This document shows, in pieces, positions 17,273-25,677 of a DNA stretch of 64,000 nucleotides. The translations under genes were made by a program, and so were the position numbers. The stretch spans positions 152,262 to 216,261 of the forward strand of contig NZ_JAPHPW010000009.1 in the NCBI RefSeq assembly GCF_026241515.1, read 5' to 3'. How positions within the stretch are numbered: position 1 is the stretch's first letter; each line of letters starts with the position of its first letter. The notes under the pieces were generated by a model that worked only from the letters and a program-made list of their open reading frames with translations, did no database searches and was not told the origin of the DNA. The DNA is from Vibrio sp. 14G-20. Lineage in GTDB: Bacteria > Pseudomonadota > Gammaproteobacteria > Enterobacterales > Vibrionaceae.

Positions 17273-17842
17273 TCATGAAAATTTCAACTGTTCGATACCC
17301 AAGCAGTATAGACCTAAAGGCTTTTTCACCATCTCGACCGTAATCTCTGTTTTATCTGGGTTGCAGTTCAAGGCAAGCGCATAACCATGCAGATAGTCCA
17401 CCAGTAAATGAAGGGCATTTTCGGTTTGCTCTGATGTGAGATTAAGTGGGTTCATCACCGCTTCAAAGCGCTCGCTAAACACCTCAACTGGCCCAAGAGA
17501 TTTCATTGTCAGCAAGGTTTCGAGCAACCCACGATAGTCATTCAACATCGACAGGTAACTCACGCTGAGTTGATAAAGGTTCTCTTGCCACACTTGATTT
17601 TGTTGAGGCTGCGCAACTTCTCCAACCAAAGAGACAGTGATCGATTCTAAGAGAGCGTTTTTATTCTTGAAATAGTGGTAAATCGCCATCGCATCGACAC
17701 CGAGCTCTGTCGCCAACCCTCGAATGCTCGGTACTTTTCCAGTGTCTCGCATCATGCTTTTTGCCGTATCTAAGATATTTTCGGCACTCAGTTGGCTTGA
17801 TCCACTTTTTGGGCGACCTCGTTTTTGATCCTTGACAGTCAT
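17273..17842 (-). CDS. TetR-family transcriptional repressor
   Basis: 189 residues. The N-terminal DNA-binding part (IRGLATELGVDAMAIYHYFKN, then KNALLESI) is the TetR helix-turn-helix. The C-terminal half resembles the TetR_C tetracycline-repressor-like ligand domain. Divergent from the reductase-domain gene at 17936, with a perfect 15-bp palindrome between the two starts, the classical arrangement for a repressor that controls itself and its neighbour. Confidence 0.9.
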   Translation of the reverse strand: MTVKDQKRGRPKSGSSQLSAENILDTAKSMMRDTGKVPSIRGLATELGVDAMAIYHYFKNKNALLESITVSLVGEVAQPQQNQVWQENLYQLSVSYLSMLNDYRGLLETLLTMKSLGPVEVFSERFEAVMNPLNLTSEQTENALHLLVDYLHGYALALNCNPDKTEITVEMVKKPLGLYCLGIEQLKFS

Positions 17843-17864
17843 ATCACCACCTCTTAAACTTAAT

Positions 17865-17879
17865 TTCTACACTGTAGAA
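17865..17879. promoter_or_regulatory. Candidate TetR operator
   Basis: TTCTACA-C-TGTAGAA is a perfect 7-1-7 palindrome, 23 bases upstream of the tetR start and 57 bases upstream of the reductase start. It sits in an AT-rich stretch that probably contains both promoters. Confidence 0.75.
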
Positions 17880-17935
17880 TATTTTAATTTATTACAGCGT
17901 GAATGCCAAGTTCCTGTTCAATTTCGGAGTTAAAA

Positions 17936-18469
17936 ATGTCAAATATTGTCTTTATCGGTGCAAGTCTTGATGGTTACATTGCAGACAAACAAGGTGACCT
18001 AGATTGGCTACAAGCAATCCCTAATCCAGAGGGGGATGACATGGGTTACAACGCTCATACCGATCGTATCGATGCGCTGGTCATGGGACGTAATACAATG
18101 GATATGATATTGAGCTTTGGTATTGACTGGCCTTACACCAAACCTGTTTATCTTCTCAGTAACACCTTGACGGAAGTGCCTAAAGAACTCGAAGGTAAAG
18201 TGTTCTTGATGAAGGGTGAGCTCACCCAGATCATCGAGGAGCTGAACGACAAAGGCATGAACAACCTTTACATTGATGGCGGCGTCACCATTCAAAACTT
18301 CATGAAAGAAGACCTGATTGACGAACTGATCATCTCGACGATTCCTGTCGTTCTTGGTGGCGGTTCTCCTTTGTTTGGTGATTTAGTCTCTCCTCTCGAC
18401 TTTACACTGAAAGGCGTCACGACTTACCTAGATGAAATTGTACAGACTCACTACTTACGTAAGCGTTAA
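17936..18469 (+). CDS. Dihydrofolate-reductase-like (RibD C-terminal) protein
   Basis: 177 residues from the ATG at 17936, which has GGAG six bases upstream; an in-frame ATG at 17903 gives an odd N-terminus and would overlap the promoter region. The sequence (NIVFIGASLDGYIADKQGDL, ALVMGRNTMDMI, LYIDGGVTIQNFM, STIPVVLGGGSPLF) is the YwjB/YyaP-like branch of the RibD C-terminal reductase fold, which binds NADPH. The substrate is not known and it is not a true folate DHFR. It is divergently paired with the TetR gene, which probably controls it. Confidence 0.87.
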   Translation: MSNIVFIGASLDGYIADKQGDLDWLQAIPNPEGDDMGYNAHTDRIDALVMGRNTMDMILSFGIDWPYTKPVYLLSNTLTEVPKELEGKVFLMKGELTQIIEELNDKGMNNLYIDGGVTIQNFMKEDLIDELIISTIPVVLGGGSPLFGDLVSPLDFTLKGVTTYLDEIVQTHYLRKR

Positions 18470-18608
18470 GCTACTGTTCATATAACGGTTATGTAGCGAT
18501 CAACACCGAAAACATTGTTCACGCTGGATAACCTTCATCGTCCCTACACAAACCTCCCCTGAAGTAGTAGCATTTGTCGTATCTCATTCTTAAAGGTATC
18601 TGGATATT

Positions 18609-19106
18609 ATGAAGCTTTTAGTCGATCGCACGGGTGAACAATTTTTGGAAATTCTGCAAGAATCGGGAGACACACTGACGGTTCAATTCATTACCAATGA
18701 AGGCAATCGAAAGGGTAAGCCGTTCCAAGATAACTTGAGTGGATTGTTCCTCACAGGGTGGAAACCGCGCACCACTTCAACCGCCATCGGGTTAGGACGC
18801 TTTAAGCAAGGCAAGCTTGAAGATCCCAAAGTGAGTTTCGCATTGCATCAGCTCTATCCACTGGGTCGAGACGTAAAATTACCTTCTGGTGATATCGCAA
18901 CTATCGCGAGTTATGCGAATACCCATACCGATGGTTACTATATGTTTGTGCGCCTTAACGACGAATTGAAACGCCTGAAGATTACGCCCGATTGGGAACT
19001 GCAACCTTCCACTCAAAGATTGGCTCTGCCTTATTACCCAGCCCCTAGAACTAAAAAAGAGCTCGACAACATTGACGATTTTGATTCGTGGGCAGGCGGT
19101 TTTTAA
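18609..19106 (+). CDS. Uncharacterised 165-residue protein
   Basis: I do not recognise the family. It is soluble, with no signal peptide or membrane segment. It is beta-rich, with many Thr and Gly, a segment GLFLTGWKPRTTSTAIGLGR in the middle and an acidic C-terminus (KKELDNIDDFDSWAGG). Codon use matches the neighbours and the ATG follows AAGG at a normal distance, so it should be real. It is not linked by close spacing to the genes on either side. Confidence 0.7.
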   Translation: MKLLVDRTGEQFLEILQESGDTLTVQFITNEGNRKGKPFQDNLSGLFLTGWKPRTTSTAIGLGRFKQGKLEDPKVSFALHQLYPLGRDVKLPSGDIATIASYANTHTDGYYMFVRLNDELKRLKITPDWELQPSTQRLALPYYPAPRTKKELDNIDDFDSWAGGF

Positions 19107-19312
19107 ACACTCTTCACCTACTCCTAGTAGCACATAATATCTAAGTTATTATCAATTAATTTTTGAAAATGATTCTAATATGACACTGTTTATCGTTTCA
19201 AATATTCCTACTATTATTTATCCATCGACACAGACTACAGTTCAATGAACAAGAGTAGCGCTGTAAACACAGACAAATCACCATTTCGGTGAAAAATAAT
19301 ATAGGTACGAAC

Positions 19313-19603
19313 ATGACTCAACTGACTATCATCGCAAACATCGTCGCTAACGAAGACAAAATTGAATTAGTTAAAGCAGAGCTGCTAAAACTGATTGATA
19401 TTACTCGCGCTGAAGAAGGCTGCATCAACTACGACCTTCACCAAGACAATGAAAACCCAGCACATTTCACTTTCTACGAAAACTGGACATCTCGCGAACT
19501 TTGGCAAACACACATGGGTAATACTCATCTTGCTGAGTACATGGCTGCAACGGAAGGTAGTGTTGCGTCATTTACCCTAAATGAGATGACTAAAATCGCT
19601 TAA
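19313..19603 (+). CDS. Antibiotic-biosynthesis-monooxygenase-domain protein (YgiN-like)
   Basis: 96 residues from the ATG at 19313, preceded by AGG seven bases upstream. The upstream GTG at 19289 is a weaker start. The ABM ferredoxin-like fold is indicated by LTIIANIVANEDKIELVKAE, EEGCINYDLHQDNENPAHF and FYENWTSRELWQTHM. Relatives act as quinol monooxygenases or unknown small oxygenases, usually as dimers. The substrate is unknown. A terminator follows at 19631-19654. Confidence 0.87.
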   Translation: MTQLTIIANIVANEDKIELVKAELLKLIDITRAEEGCINYDLHQDNENPAHFTFYENWTSRELWQTHMGNTHLAEYMAATEGSVASFTLNEMTKIA

Positions 19604-19630
19604 GTCTTTATTCCAAGATATTAATTTGAA

Positions 19631-19654
19631 AGCCCTGCTGAATGTCAGCGGGGC
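19631..19654 (+). terminator. Rho-independent terminator
   Basis: AGCCCTGCTGA / TCAGCGGGGCT, 11 bp with one G-T pair, followed by TTTTT. It ends the ABM-domain gene. Confidence 0.85.
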
Positions 19655-19750
19655 TTTTTCGTTTCAACATTTTCCGCCTAGGCTTACTTATCTCAATTAC
19701 AGTTTTAAACGAGTCTGAATGAAATCGATAAACGAAATACCCCATATACA

Positions 19751-19774
19751 CAAAGGCTGCAAACGCAGCCTTTG
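19751..19774. terminator. Stem-loop at the 3' end of the tad operon
   Basis: Perfect 10-bp stem CAAAGGCTGC / GCAGCCTTTG with an AAAC loop, 62 bases past the last tad-operon gene on the minus strand. The following T content is modest, so termination is likely but not certain. Confidence 0.5.
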
Positions 19775-19836
19775 TCATATTGGTTCGAATGGAGTTACCG
19801 AAAAACACAACTCTAGTTCGTATAGCTCACCTAACA

Positions 19837-20457
19837 TCACTCAATAACCACATCTGCTCGGCGATTCAATGCACGACCTTGTTTGTTATGATTTGAAGCG
19901 ATAGGTTGGGTTTCTCCCAAGCTTTTTATTGTCAGGTTCTGGCTTGGTACGCCTTCTTCTTTGAGTACTTTCGCGGTTTGGTCAGCTCTTCTGAACCCTA
20001 GGCCTTGGTTATATTCTTCAGTACCAATAGCATCGGTATGGCCTTCAACTACCAACTTCTGCTCCGCTTCGGCAAACCCCAAGCTAAAGTGTTCCAATGC
20101 TCGTTGAGCCATTGGAGTGATAGCGTCACTATCAAAGGCGAAGTTCACGCGCATCACGACAGGTGACTGGTCATTGAGCATCGAAGGCGATGCAACAAAG
20201 CTGTTGCAATCACCTAAACGACGATTCTGCATAGCCTTGTCCAGTAATGCTTGCTGTACGTGATTCCCATCTGGACGAGCCTCCACAGCCAAATAGCCTT
20301 GTCGGTGCGTACCTATGCCGGTCACAGCCCCAATATCCACTGCATGTTGAAACTCAATCACACCGGTATCGCAGTAATATTGTTGAGGCTCTGATTGCGC
20401 CGAAAATGCGGTGAGCACCAACGCAGTCGCAAGGCTCAATGTCGAATTCCTGTTCAT
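19837..20457 (-). CDS. OmpA-family protein of the Tad locus
   Basis: 206 residues from the ATG at 20457, with GGAG five bases upstream. A signal peptide (STLSLATALVLTAFSAQSEP) and a poorly conserved N-terminal part come first. A C-terminal OmpA peptidoglycan-binding domain follows: NFAFDSDAITPMAQRALEHF, VVEGHTDAIGTEEYNQGL and the GRALNRRADVVI signature. It is the last gene of the tad operon, eight bases after tadG. Tad loci in Vibrio and Aeromonas often end with such a protein, which probably anchors the secretion complex to the cell wall (inference). Confidence 0.85.
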   Translation of the reverse strand: MNRNSTLSLATALVLTAFSAQSEPQQYYCDTGVIEFQHAVDIGAVTGIGTHRQGYLAVEARPDGNHVQQALLDKAMQNRRLGDCNSFVASPSMLNDQSPVVMRVNFAFDSDAITPMAQRALEHFSLGFAEAEQKLVVEGHTDAIGTEEYNQGLGFRRADQTAKVLKEEGVPSQNLTIKSLGETQPIASNHNKQGRALNRRADVVIE

Positions 20458-20465
20458 AAGCACTC

Positions 20466-22112
20466 CTAATAAAGTTGAGTCACACCGTTACTTTTCGCCC
20501 CACGGCGAATAAGCTCTTCAATACTTTCTTTCAGTTGGTCTAGGTCGGTTACATCAATAATATCCAGATTGTCATCAACTACGCAGTCCTGATACCCGCT
20601 CTGTTGAGAAGCCTGGAAATCAATGCCAATCACACCAATGAACAAGCCTGGAATCAGTTCTCTGGCTTTATCACACATACCAGCTTTAACTAAGTTACCC
20701 AGAATGCCGTTATTAGGACTTTCTTGACCGTCAGTTAAGACAAACAACATTTTTAACTTATTGCCATAAGCCTCGACCTCATCCGGGTCATTCGTCTCTG
20801 GTTTACCAGCAGCAAGCAATTGAAACCCTCGCAACATGCCTTGAAACGCTGCAGTGCTGCCATTTGCCCACATATCGTAAACACCGAAAGCTTCATGCTC
20901 TTTTCCGTTGTACTTTTCACCTAACAAAGTGATCAGATCATTAGTTAACTCTACGTTCTGGAACTGGGATTCATTACTACTCCCATATCCTTGATATAAG
21001 CTAACATCCTTAACGCGATAGAAAGTACTATCATTAATCACTTTGTTTTCAAGTAACCTATTGACACTCCCTTCGTAGTCAACATAGTTCGGATTGTCCG
21101 GATACCAATAATCATTAGTCGATACAAGAACATGACGAAGGCGTTTTATATCCTCATTAGCTTCATACCATCCCCGCCACCACGTCGACTGATGCCAATA
21201 GCGATGATCTGAGTTGCATTTATTAGGGTCGTTCACACATTCATTAATGTAGTTTCGACTGTATATCCTCCAATCGTCCCAAGGAACATCATCATAATCA
21301 TCATCAGCAACACTGGGCTCAACATCGTCTCTGTAAACCAGTTGTGTTGCTGCAACTGTTTGGGCATTTCCATTAAAAGAGACCAACTCTCGTGTCCTGA
21401 TATTAAACGGTACAATACCAATTCTGTTGTCTAACCTATCTGGTGTGGTTTCCCATTCATACTTACCGTTAGCTTGTTTCACCTTAACACTGCACTCACC
21501 TTTTTCTATTTTGTGGCACAGTGCGGTTTCGGCAAGTCCCCTAACTGCAGCTTTTAAGTCTTCGATTTTACAGCTGGAATTAGTGCATGAGTTGTTAGAT
21601 CCCCAACGCCAATTCATAGACCCAGAGAAATCTGAAACCAACATGAGGTCAATATTATTATCACCAAGAAACATGGGGTATTTCTTCGCTACCGATTGAC
21701 CCGTAATAACTTGTGTTTCATCAAACGATGGTATGAATTGACTGGCAAACCAGGATTGATGTGTTGTACTTGCAGCAACGCTATATTGGATATGTTCTGG
21801 CGTTTCCGTTTCTTCTATCCACTCTTGATGTTCCCACTCCGAAGTGATACCAATGCCCTTTGCTCCGCGGACATAGGCCTTAACATAATCTGTTGCTAAC
21901 TTGTTGGTCTCCCCCTCGTCTCTATAGTCAGCGATAGTGACAGCGATCGCTGCCGCTTCTAATGAATCATTCAAGCGTGCCGATGTTTGGATGTATCTTG
22001 TTCCTTCTACGGATAAGAAAGTAAAGCCCATAACTGGAACCAAGGCCAAAGCGAGCCAAATGGCTGCGACACCTTGTTGCTTCTGTCTCAAACTCAAATT
22101 TGTTTTCATCAT
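20466..22112 (-). CDS. tadG: TadG-like pilus-assembly protein with VWA domain
   Basis: 548 residues. A short N-terminal basic segment precedes one hydrophobic helix (GVAAIWLALALVPVMGFTFL), of the type found in TadE/F/G. A von Willebrand A domain follows with MIDAS motif DFSGS at 161-165 and later FVLTDGQESPNN. TadG proteins are minor, membrane-anchored components of the Tad pilus machine. Unlike TadE and TadF, position +5 after the putative prepilin Gly is Trp, not Glu. It overlaps the tadF stop by one base (TAATG), indicating translational coupling. Confidence 0.88.
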   Translation of the reverse strand: MMKTNLSLRQKQQGVAAIWLALALVPVMGFTFLSVEGTRYIQTSARLNDSLEAAAIAVTIADYRDEGETNKLATDYVKAYVRGAKGIGITSEWEHQEWIEETETPEHIQYSVAASTTHQSWFASQFIPSFDETQVITGQSVAKKYPMFLGDNNIDLMLVSDFSGSMNWRWGSNNSCTNSSCKIEDLKAAVRGLAETALCHKIEKGECSVKVKQANGKYEWETTPDRLDNRIGIVPFNIRTRELVSFNGNAQTVAATQLVYRDDVEPSVADDDYDDVPWDDWRIYSRNYINECVNDPNKCNSDHRYWHQSTWWRGWYEANEDIKRLRHVLVSTNDYWYPDNPNYVDYEGSVNRLLENKVINDSTFYRVKDVSLYQGYGSSNESQFQNVELTNDLITLLGEKYNGKEHEAFGVYDMWANGSTAAFQGMLRGFQLLAAGKPETNDPDEVEAYGNKLKMLFVLTDGQESPNNGILGNLVKAGMCDKARELIPGLFIGVIGIDFQASQQSGYQDCVVDDNLDIIDVTDLDQLKESIEELIRRGAKSNGVTQLY

Positions 22113-22696
22113 TACCTCCCCGGCATCACCGATGTCGAAGATAGTGTTAAGGTCTCAGATGAGTTGGTGAAGACGCCAAACCAAGATGGATAGGTTTCAC
22201 ATACTGTCACGCTATAGAGTGGAAAATCCACTCCATCCTCTGTTGGAACCAATACCTTAAACGCTTCACTTTCAATCTCAGGTACATTGCAATTCACCGA
22301 CTTATCTACTTCTTCGGGACTTTCAGGTTCATTGTTATTTTCAAGGCTGTCACTATCGATACTCACTGGTGTAGTTTTATTAACTAGAGATTGAATGTTA
22401 ATCATCACTGAATCAGCTTCTTGACCAAGTAGCCGTGCGGCCAACTTTTGCATATCTTCCAACTGCTGCTGTTGAACGATTAGGTTTGTTCCATCTTGAA
22501 CATCACCGGCGTAATAGCGAGTCCGCTCTTTAAGGATGTTCACCAGCGCAAATGAGGTGCGGTCTAGCGCAGATTGCATAAGTAGTTTGTGGCTTAAATC
22601 TGTCGAAAAAAGGTAAATCAAACACAAGACCATCAGCACTAAAGCAAGCTCGACAGTAAAAGAACCCGTTTGTAAAAGTCGGCTATTCGTTTTCAT
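22112..22696 (-). CDS. tadF: TadF-like minor pseudopilin
   Basis: 194 residues from the ATG at 22696, chosen because AGGAG lies seven bases upstream; an earlier ATG at 22711 is possible. The N-terminus SRLLQTGSFTVELALVLMVL is prepilin-like, with Gly11 before the hydrophobic helix and Glu at +5 (Glu16), as expected for processing by the TadV-type peptidase. The body has few features, with an acidic linker (ENNEPESPEEVD). It overlaps tadE by 14 bases and the tadG start by one. Confidence 0.82.
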   Translation of the reverse strand: MKTNSRLLQTGSFTVELALVLMVLCLIYLFSTDLSHKLLMQSALDRTSFALVNILKERTRYYAGDVQDGTNLIVQQQQLEDMQKLAARLLGQEADSVMINIQSLVNKTTPVSIDSDSLENNNEPESPEEVDKSVNCNVPEIESEAFKVLVPTEDGVDFPLYSVTVCETYPSWFGVFTNSSETLTLSSTSVMPGR

Positions 22697-23204
22697 CTGG
22701 CCACTCCTCATGTTCGAGGTTCAACACCATAGTTCGAGAGATAGGCATGCTGCTCGATGTAAAAAAGTGAGTCATCGGTGAAAAATCGTAACTTACCGTC
22801 AGCTCCGCAAGGCTATAATCAAAGCTCTCAACCTCACTGCTTTCACCGCCAAAGCTGATGGACGTGGTACCCGCTACAAACGCGGTATAATCGTCATAAT
22901 AAACACCGGTAATTGAAAACTTGTCTGGTGTAACCAAAAAGCTCCACAGTTCACCGCTTTGTTTGATCAATGCGTCAAACTGGTCTTGATAGAACTCGTG
23001 TATATCACTTGGCTCTTTGCTTTCATGCAGTTTAATCTTGGTATTTCTTATTGTTTCTCGTAGTGAGTAGTCCACTAAGTTAGTAATATATACCTGATAA
23101 CTGCTCTCAAAAATAATCACAGTCGATAGAATTAAAACTAAGGCCCCGAGCGCAAACTCTACTGTTGTGACACCCTTTTGGCGCTTCCGGAGGTTAACGT
23201 TCAT
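22683..23204 (-). CDS. tadE: TadE-like minor pseudopilin
   Basis: 173 residues. N-terminus KRQKGVTTVEFALGALVLIL is the canonical TadE processing site, with Gly11, mature Val12 and Glu16 at +5, followed by a single hydrophobic helix. TadE and TadF are cleaved by the prepilin peptidase and needed for pilus assembly in Aggregatibacter. It lies four bases downstream of tadD in a tightly packed operon. Confidence 0.87.
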   Translation of the reverse strand: MNVNLRKRQKGVTTVEFALGALVLILSTVIIFESSYQVYITNLVDYSLRETIRNTKIKLHESKEPSDIHEFYQDQFDALIKQSGELWSFLVTPDKFSITGVYYDDYTAFVAGTTSISFGGESSEVESFDYSLAELTVSYDFSPMTHFFTSSSMPISRTMVLNLEHEEWPDENE

Positions 23205-23207
23205 GCA

Positions 23208-23921
23208 TCACTCCTCACGTCCTACTTGGTAAAGAATGTGGTGAATGTCCTCATCACTATAATCCGCCTCCAATAAGGAGCGAGCATCCTCATAACGCCC
23301 TAGCTTAGATAGTGCTAATGCCAGATTCGCATTAACCGTTTTGTTTTGCGGCTGCCGTTCAATAAGCGGAGCTAACATTGCTACCACCGAGCGGTAATCG
23401 GACTTAGCCAAATAGACCACGGCGAGATTATTCTTAATCGTCGCCTCATCGTAGCCCTGCACTCTCGCTCGATTAAAAGCCGTTGTTGCTGGTTCAAAGT
23501 GCTCTAATCGTGAGTAAGAGATACCTATCAAGTTGTATACTTGAGCCCCATTATTACCGAGCTCTAACGAATCAAAATAATAGGATATCGCCTCTTCATC
23601 ATTCCCCATATCAGCCGCCACTTGTCCCATCAAAAGCGCCATTTTTTCATTAGAATAACCATGTTCACTGAGATAACGGGTATAGAAACTCGCAGATTCA
23701 ACATCACCAATTTGATAATAGGCATGCGCAATCGCATCCATAGCTTCATAATCATCGGGATCCGTTTCCAAGCGTTGTCGATAATGTGCAATTACCCCTT
23801 GATAGTTACCAATATTCAGCATGTTTTGCATTGAGCTAGCTTGTTCATCAGGAGTAGATTGGCAACCTACAAGAGAGGCAAATAACAATTGGAGGGCCAA
23901 TATACGGAATAATTGGTTCAT
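23208..23921 (-). CDS. tadD: TadD TPR lipoprotein
   Basis: 237 residues. Lipobox VGCQ with the first Cys at position 20 predicts lipidation. At least four tetratricopeptide repeats follow (YEAMDAIAHAYYQIGDVESA, YNLIGISYSRLEHFEPATTA, NLALALSKLGRYEDARSLL). TadD is probably the pilotin-like or scaffold lipoprotein of the Tad secretin. It overlaps the tadC stop by one base. Confidence 0.88.
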   Translation of the reverse strand: MNQLFRILALQLLFASLVGCQSTPDEQASSMQNMLNIGNYQGVIAHYRQRLETDPDDYEAMDAIAHAYYQIGDVESASFYTRYLSEHGYSNEKMALLMGQVAADMGNDEEAISYYFDSLELGNNGAQVYNLIGISYSRLEHFEPATTAFNRARVQGYDEATIKNNLAVVYLAKSDYRSVVAMLAPLIERQPQNKTVNANLALALSKLGRYEDARSLLEADYSDEDIHHILYQVGREE

Positions 23922-24772
23922 TACTGGCCTCCCATTGCGTCCATAACTTGAATAATGCCCGGAGCTAAAATCAGAGCCACAATCGGCATCAGAATAAGCA
24001 AAATAAGTGGGACACTCATTTTTGAAGAGAGCTTGCCAACCTTCTCTTCAATCGTGAGAACTTGCATCTTGCGCATGTCTTCTGCCAAGTCCCCCAGCAC
24101 TTGCGCAATTGAGGTACCGTAGTTCAGGTTTTGTAATATTGTCAGCACAAAGCTTTGCACGATATTGGTAGGCACTCTCTCAGAGAAGTCATTCAGCGCA
24201 CGCTCAAGGCCAATCAGTTTCGCCGAGTCTGACGTACGTTTAACTTGGTAGCAGAGATCCTTATCGAACGCCTCAAACTCTTGTCCCAAATAATCTAACG
24301 AGGCTTCGATTGTCATTCCGGTTTGCACGCAAACTGCCATCATATCTAGCAAATAAGGTAGCTTTCCTGAGATCTTTTTGATCAACAAGGCTTTGCGCAT
24401 ATTAAGTAGGATATCTGGCACAATGATGGTCAACACCAACACCATTGGCACCGCCATCATTCGCACCTGAGCTGAAAGCTCGACAATAAACACTATTGCG
24501 ATAACGACTAGCGCAACTGCAACTTTCAACGGAAAGTAGTACTTGGCGTAGTCGCGATGATAAAGGCCAGCCTCAACCAATTTGACCTCTACCTCGCTGC
24601 GATAATGCTGTCCGAAACTGATGAAATAACCACCAATGACAGAACCTATTGTTCGATGTGAACCTTGGACGTATTTCCCAATTCGTTCTCGACGTTGTTG
24701 TTGGAAATACAGCTCAAAGATTCCCCACAATACGGCGCCCAAAAAAAGAAGTATCGCAATGGTGCCATTCAT
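23921..24772 (-). CDS. tadC: TadC inner-membrane platform protein
   Basis: 283 residues from the ATG at 24772, which overlaps the tadB TGA as ATGA. The T2SF/GspF-type domain contains YLLDMMAVCVQTGMTIEASL and membrane segments near residues 5-22, 80-120 and at the C-terminus (MSVPLILLILMPIVALILAP). TadB and TadC together form the platform onto which the TadA ATPase acts. An upstream start inside tadB (24799) is less likely than the coupled ATGA start. Confidence 0.9.
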   Translation of the reverse strand: MNGTIAILLFLGAVLWGIFELYFQQQRRERIGKYVQGSHRTIGSVIGGYFISFGQHYRSEVEVKLVEAGLYHRDYAKYYFPLKVAVALVVIAIVFIVELSAQVRMMAVPMVLVLTIIVPDILLNMRKALLIKKISGKLPYLLDMMAVCVQTGMTIEASLDYLGQEFEAFDKDLCYQVKRTSDSAKLIGLERALNDFSERVPTNIVQSFVLTILQNLNYGTSIAQVLGDLAEDMRKMQVLTIEEKVGKLSSKMSVPLILLILMPIVALILAPGIIQVMDAMGGQ

Positions 24773-25677
24773 AAGCTGACTCCTTTCACAAGCAACCAAA
24801 CAATAAACAACCCCAATAACTCACTGCCAATCACATAGATAATCACCCAATTACCAATAGGATCTTCCATCAGGATCTCTAAGTTGTGTGGCGCGATTTG
24901 GCTGATCAATATGGTGAAACCAAGAGGAATGGCGGCAACGATCTTTGCAGACACTCGCGCTTCCGAAGTCATCGACATTTTTTTCTTCTCTAGAGTCCTC
25001 GAATCAACCAGTACTCGAATCAATCGAGCGAGCACACTCTTAAGTTGCCCACCTCGGGCAAGGTTGGCTTTAAGCGTGAGTGTGAAGAACACAAACTCTG
25101 GGTAAGGGTAATGACGACAGGCACGCTCTAATACCACCTCTGGCGCCTCGCCCATTTTTAAGCGCTCACTCATGAGCTTAAATTCATGTCCGATGGCAGT
25201 ATCAATTTTCTCGCCAACGTAACCAATCGCATGCATTAAGCTGTCACCCGCAGTGACGGCACTCATCAGCATATTCAGCACATCAGGAAAGCTATTGGTA
25301 AACAGCTTGCGACGACGATTGACCAAGTATCGATAACCGATAAATAGCAGCGCCAACCACATGACGACAAACATCCAGAGCGAGCCAAATCGAGCCATTT
25401 CTGTCATCACATACCACAACATGAATGCCGTACCTAAAGTATATAAGGTGATGTAAAGTGCCGATCTTGGACCTAAAACATCGGCAACCAATCGGGCATC
25501 CGACATCAAACTCTGCCAACGCTTTCGATTCGTGAGTTCGTTAATATTAATAGCATGCAAGTTCACCAAATCCCCACTGCCTTCGAAATCGAAGTACTGG
25601 TTAATTTTCTTTTTCTTGTCGCCTCTCATCATCAAAATAGCGATGGAGCCTAATATCAACGCAACCCAAAGCATCAC
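24769..25677 (-). CDS. tadB: TadB inner-membrane platform protein
   Basis: 302 residues. GspF-type fold with MLMSAVTAGDSLMHAIGYVG and ERACRHYPYPEFVFFTLTLK. Hydrophobic segments lie at the start (LWVALILGSIAILMM), around residues 75-110 and at the C-terminus. It directly follows tadA with a one-base junction. Paralogous in fold to TadC, and the two are always adjacent in Tad loci. Confidence 0.9.
   Translation of the reverse strand: MMLWVALILGSIAILMMRGDKKKKINQYFDFEGSGDLVNLHAININELTNRKRWQSLMSDARLVADVLGPRSALYITLYTLGTAFMLWYVMTEMARFGSLWMFVVMWLALLFIGYRYLVNRRRKLFTNSFPDVLNMLMSAVTAGDSLMHAIGYVGEKIDTAIGHEFKLMSERLKMGEAPEVVLERACRHYPYPEFVFFTLTLKANLARGGQLKSVLARLIRVLVDSRTLEKKKMSMTSEARVSAKIVAAIPLGFTILISQIAPHNLEILMEDPIGNWVIIYVIGSELLGLFIVWLLVKGVSL

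Noticed and set aside
19137..19200. Fur-box-like sequence before the ABM-domain gene
   Set aside because: The stretch around GAAAATGATTCTAATATGA matches about 11 of 19 consensus bases, a level that AT-rich DNA reaches by chance, and the gene has no iron link.
19608..19808. Possible 66-residue minus-strand gene
   Set aside because: It overlaps two terminator-type hairpins (19631-19654 and 19751-19774), has no ribosome-binding site and its composition is not protein-like.
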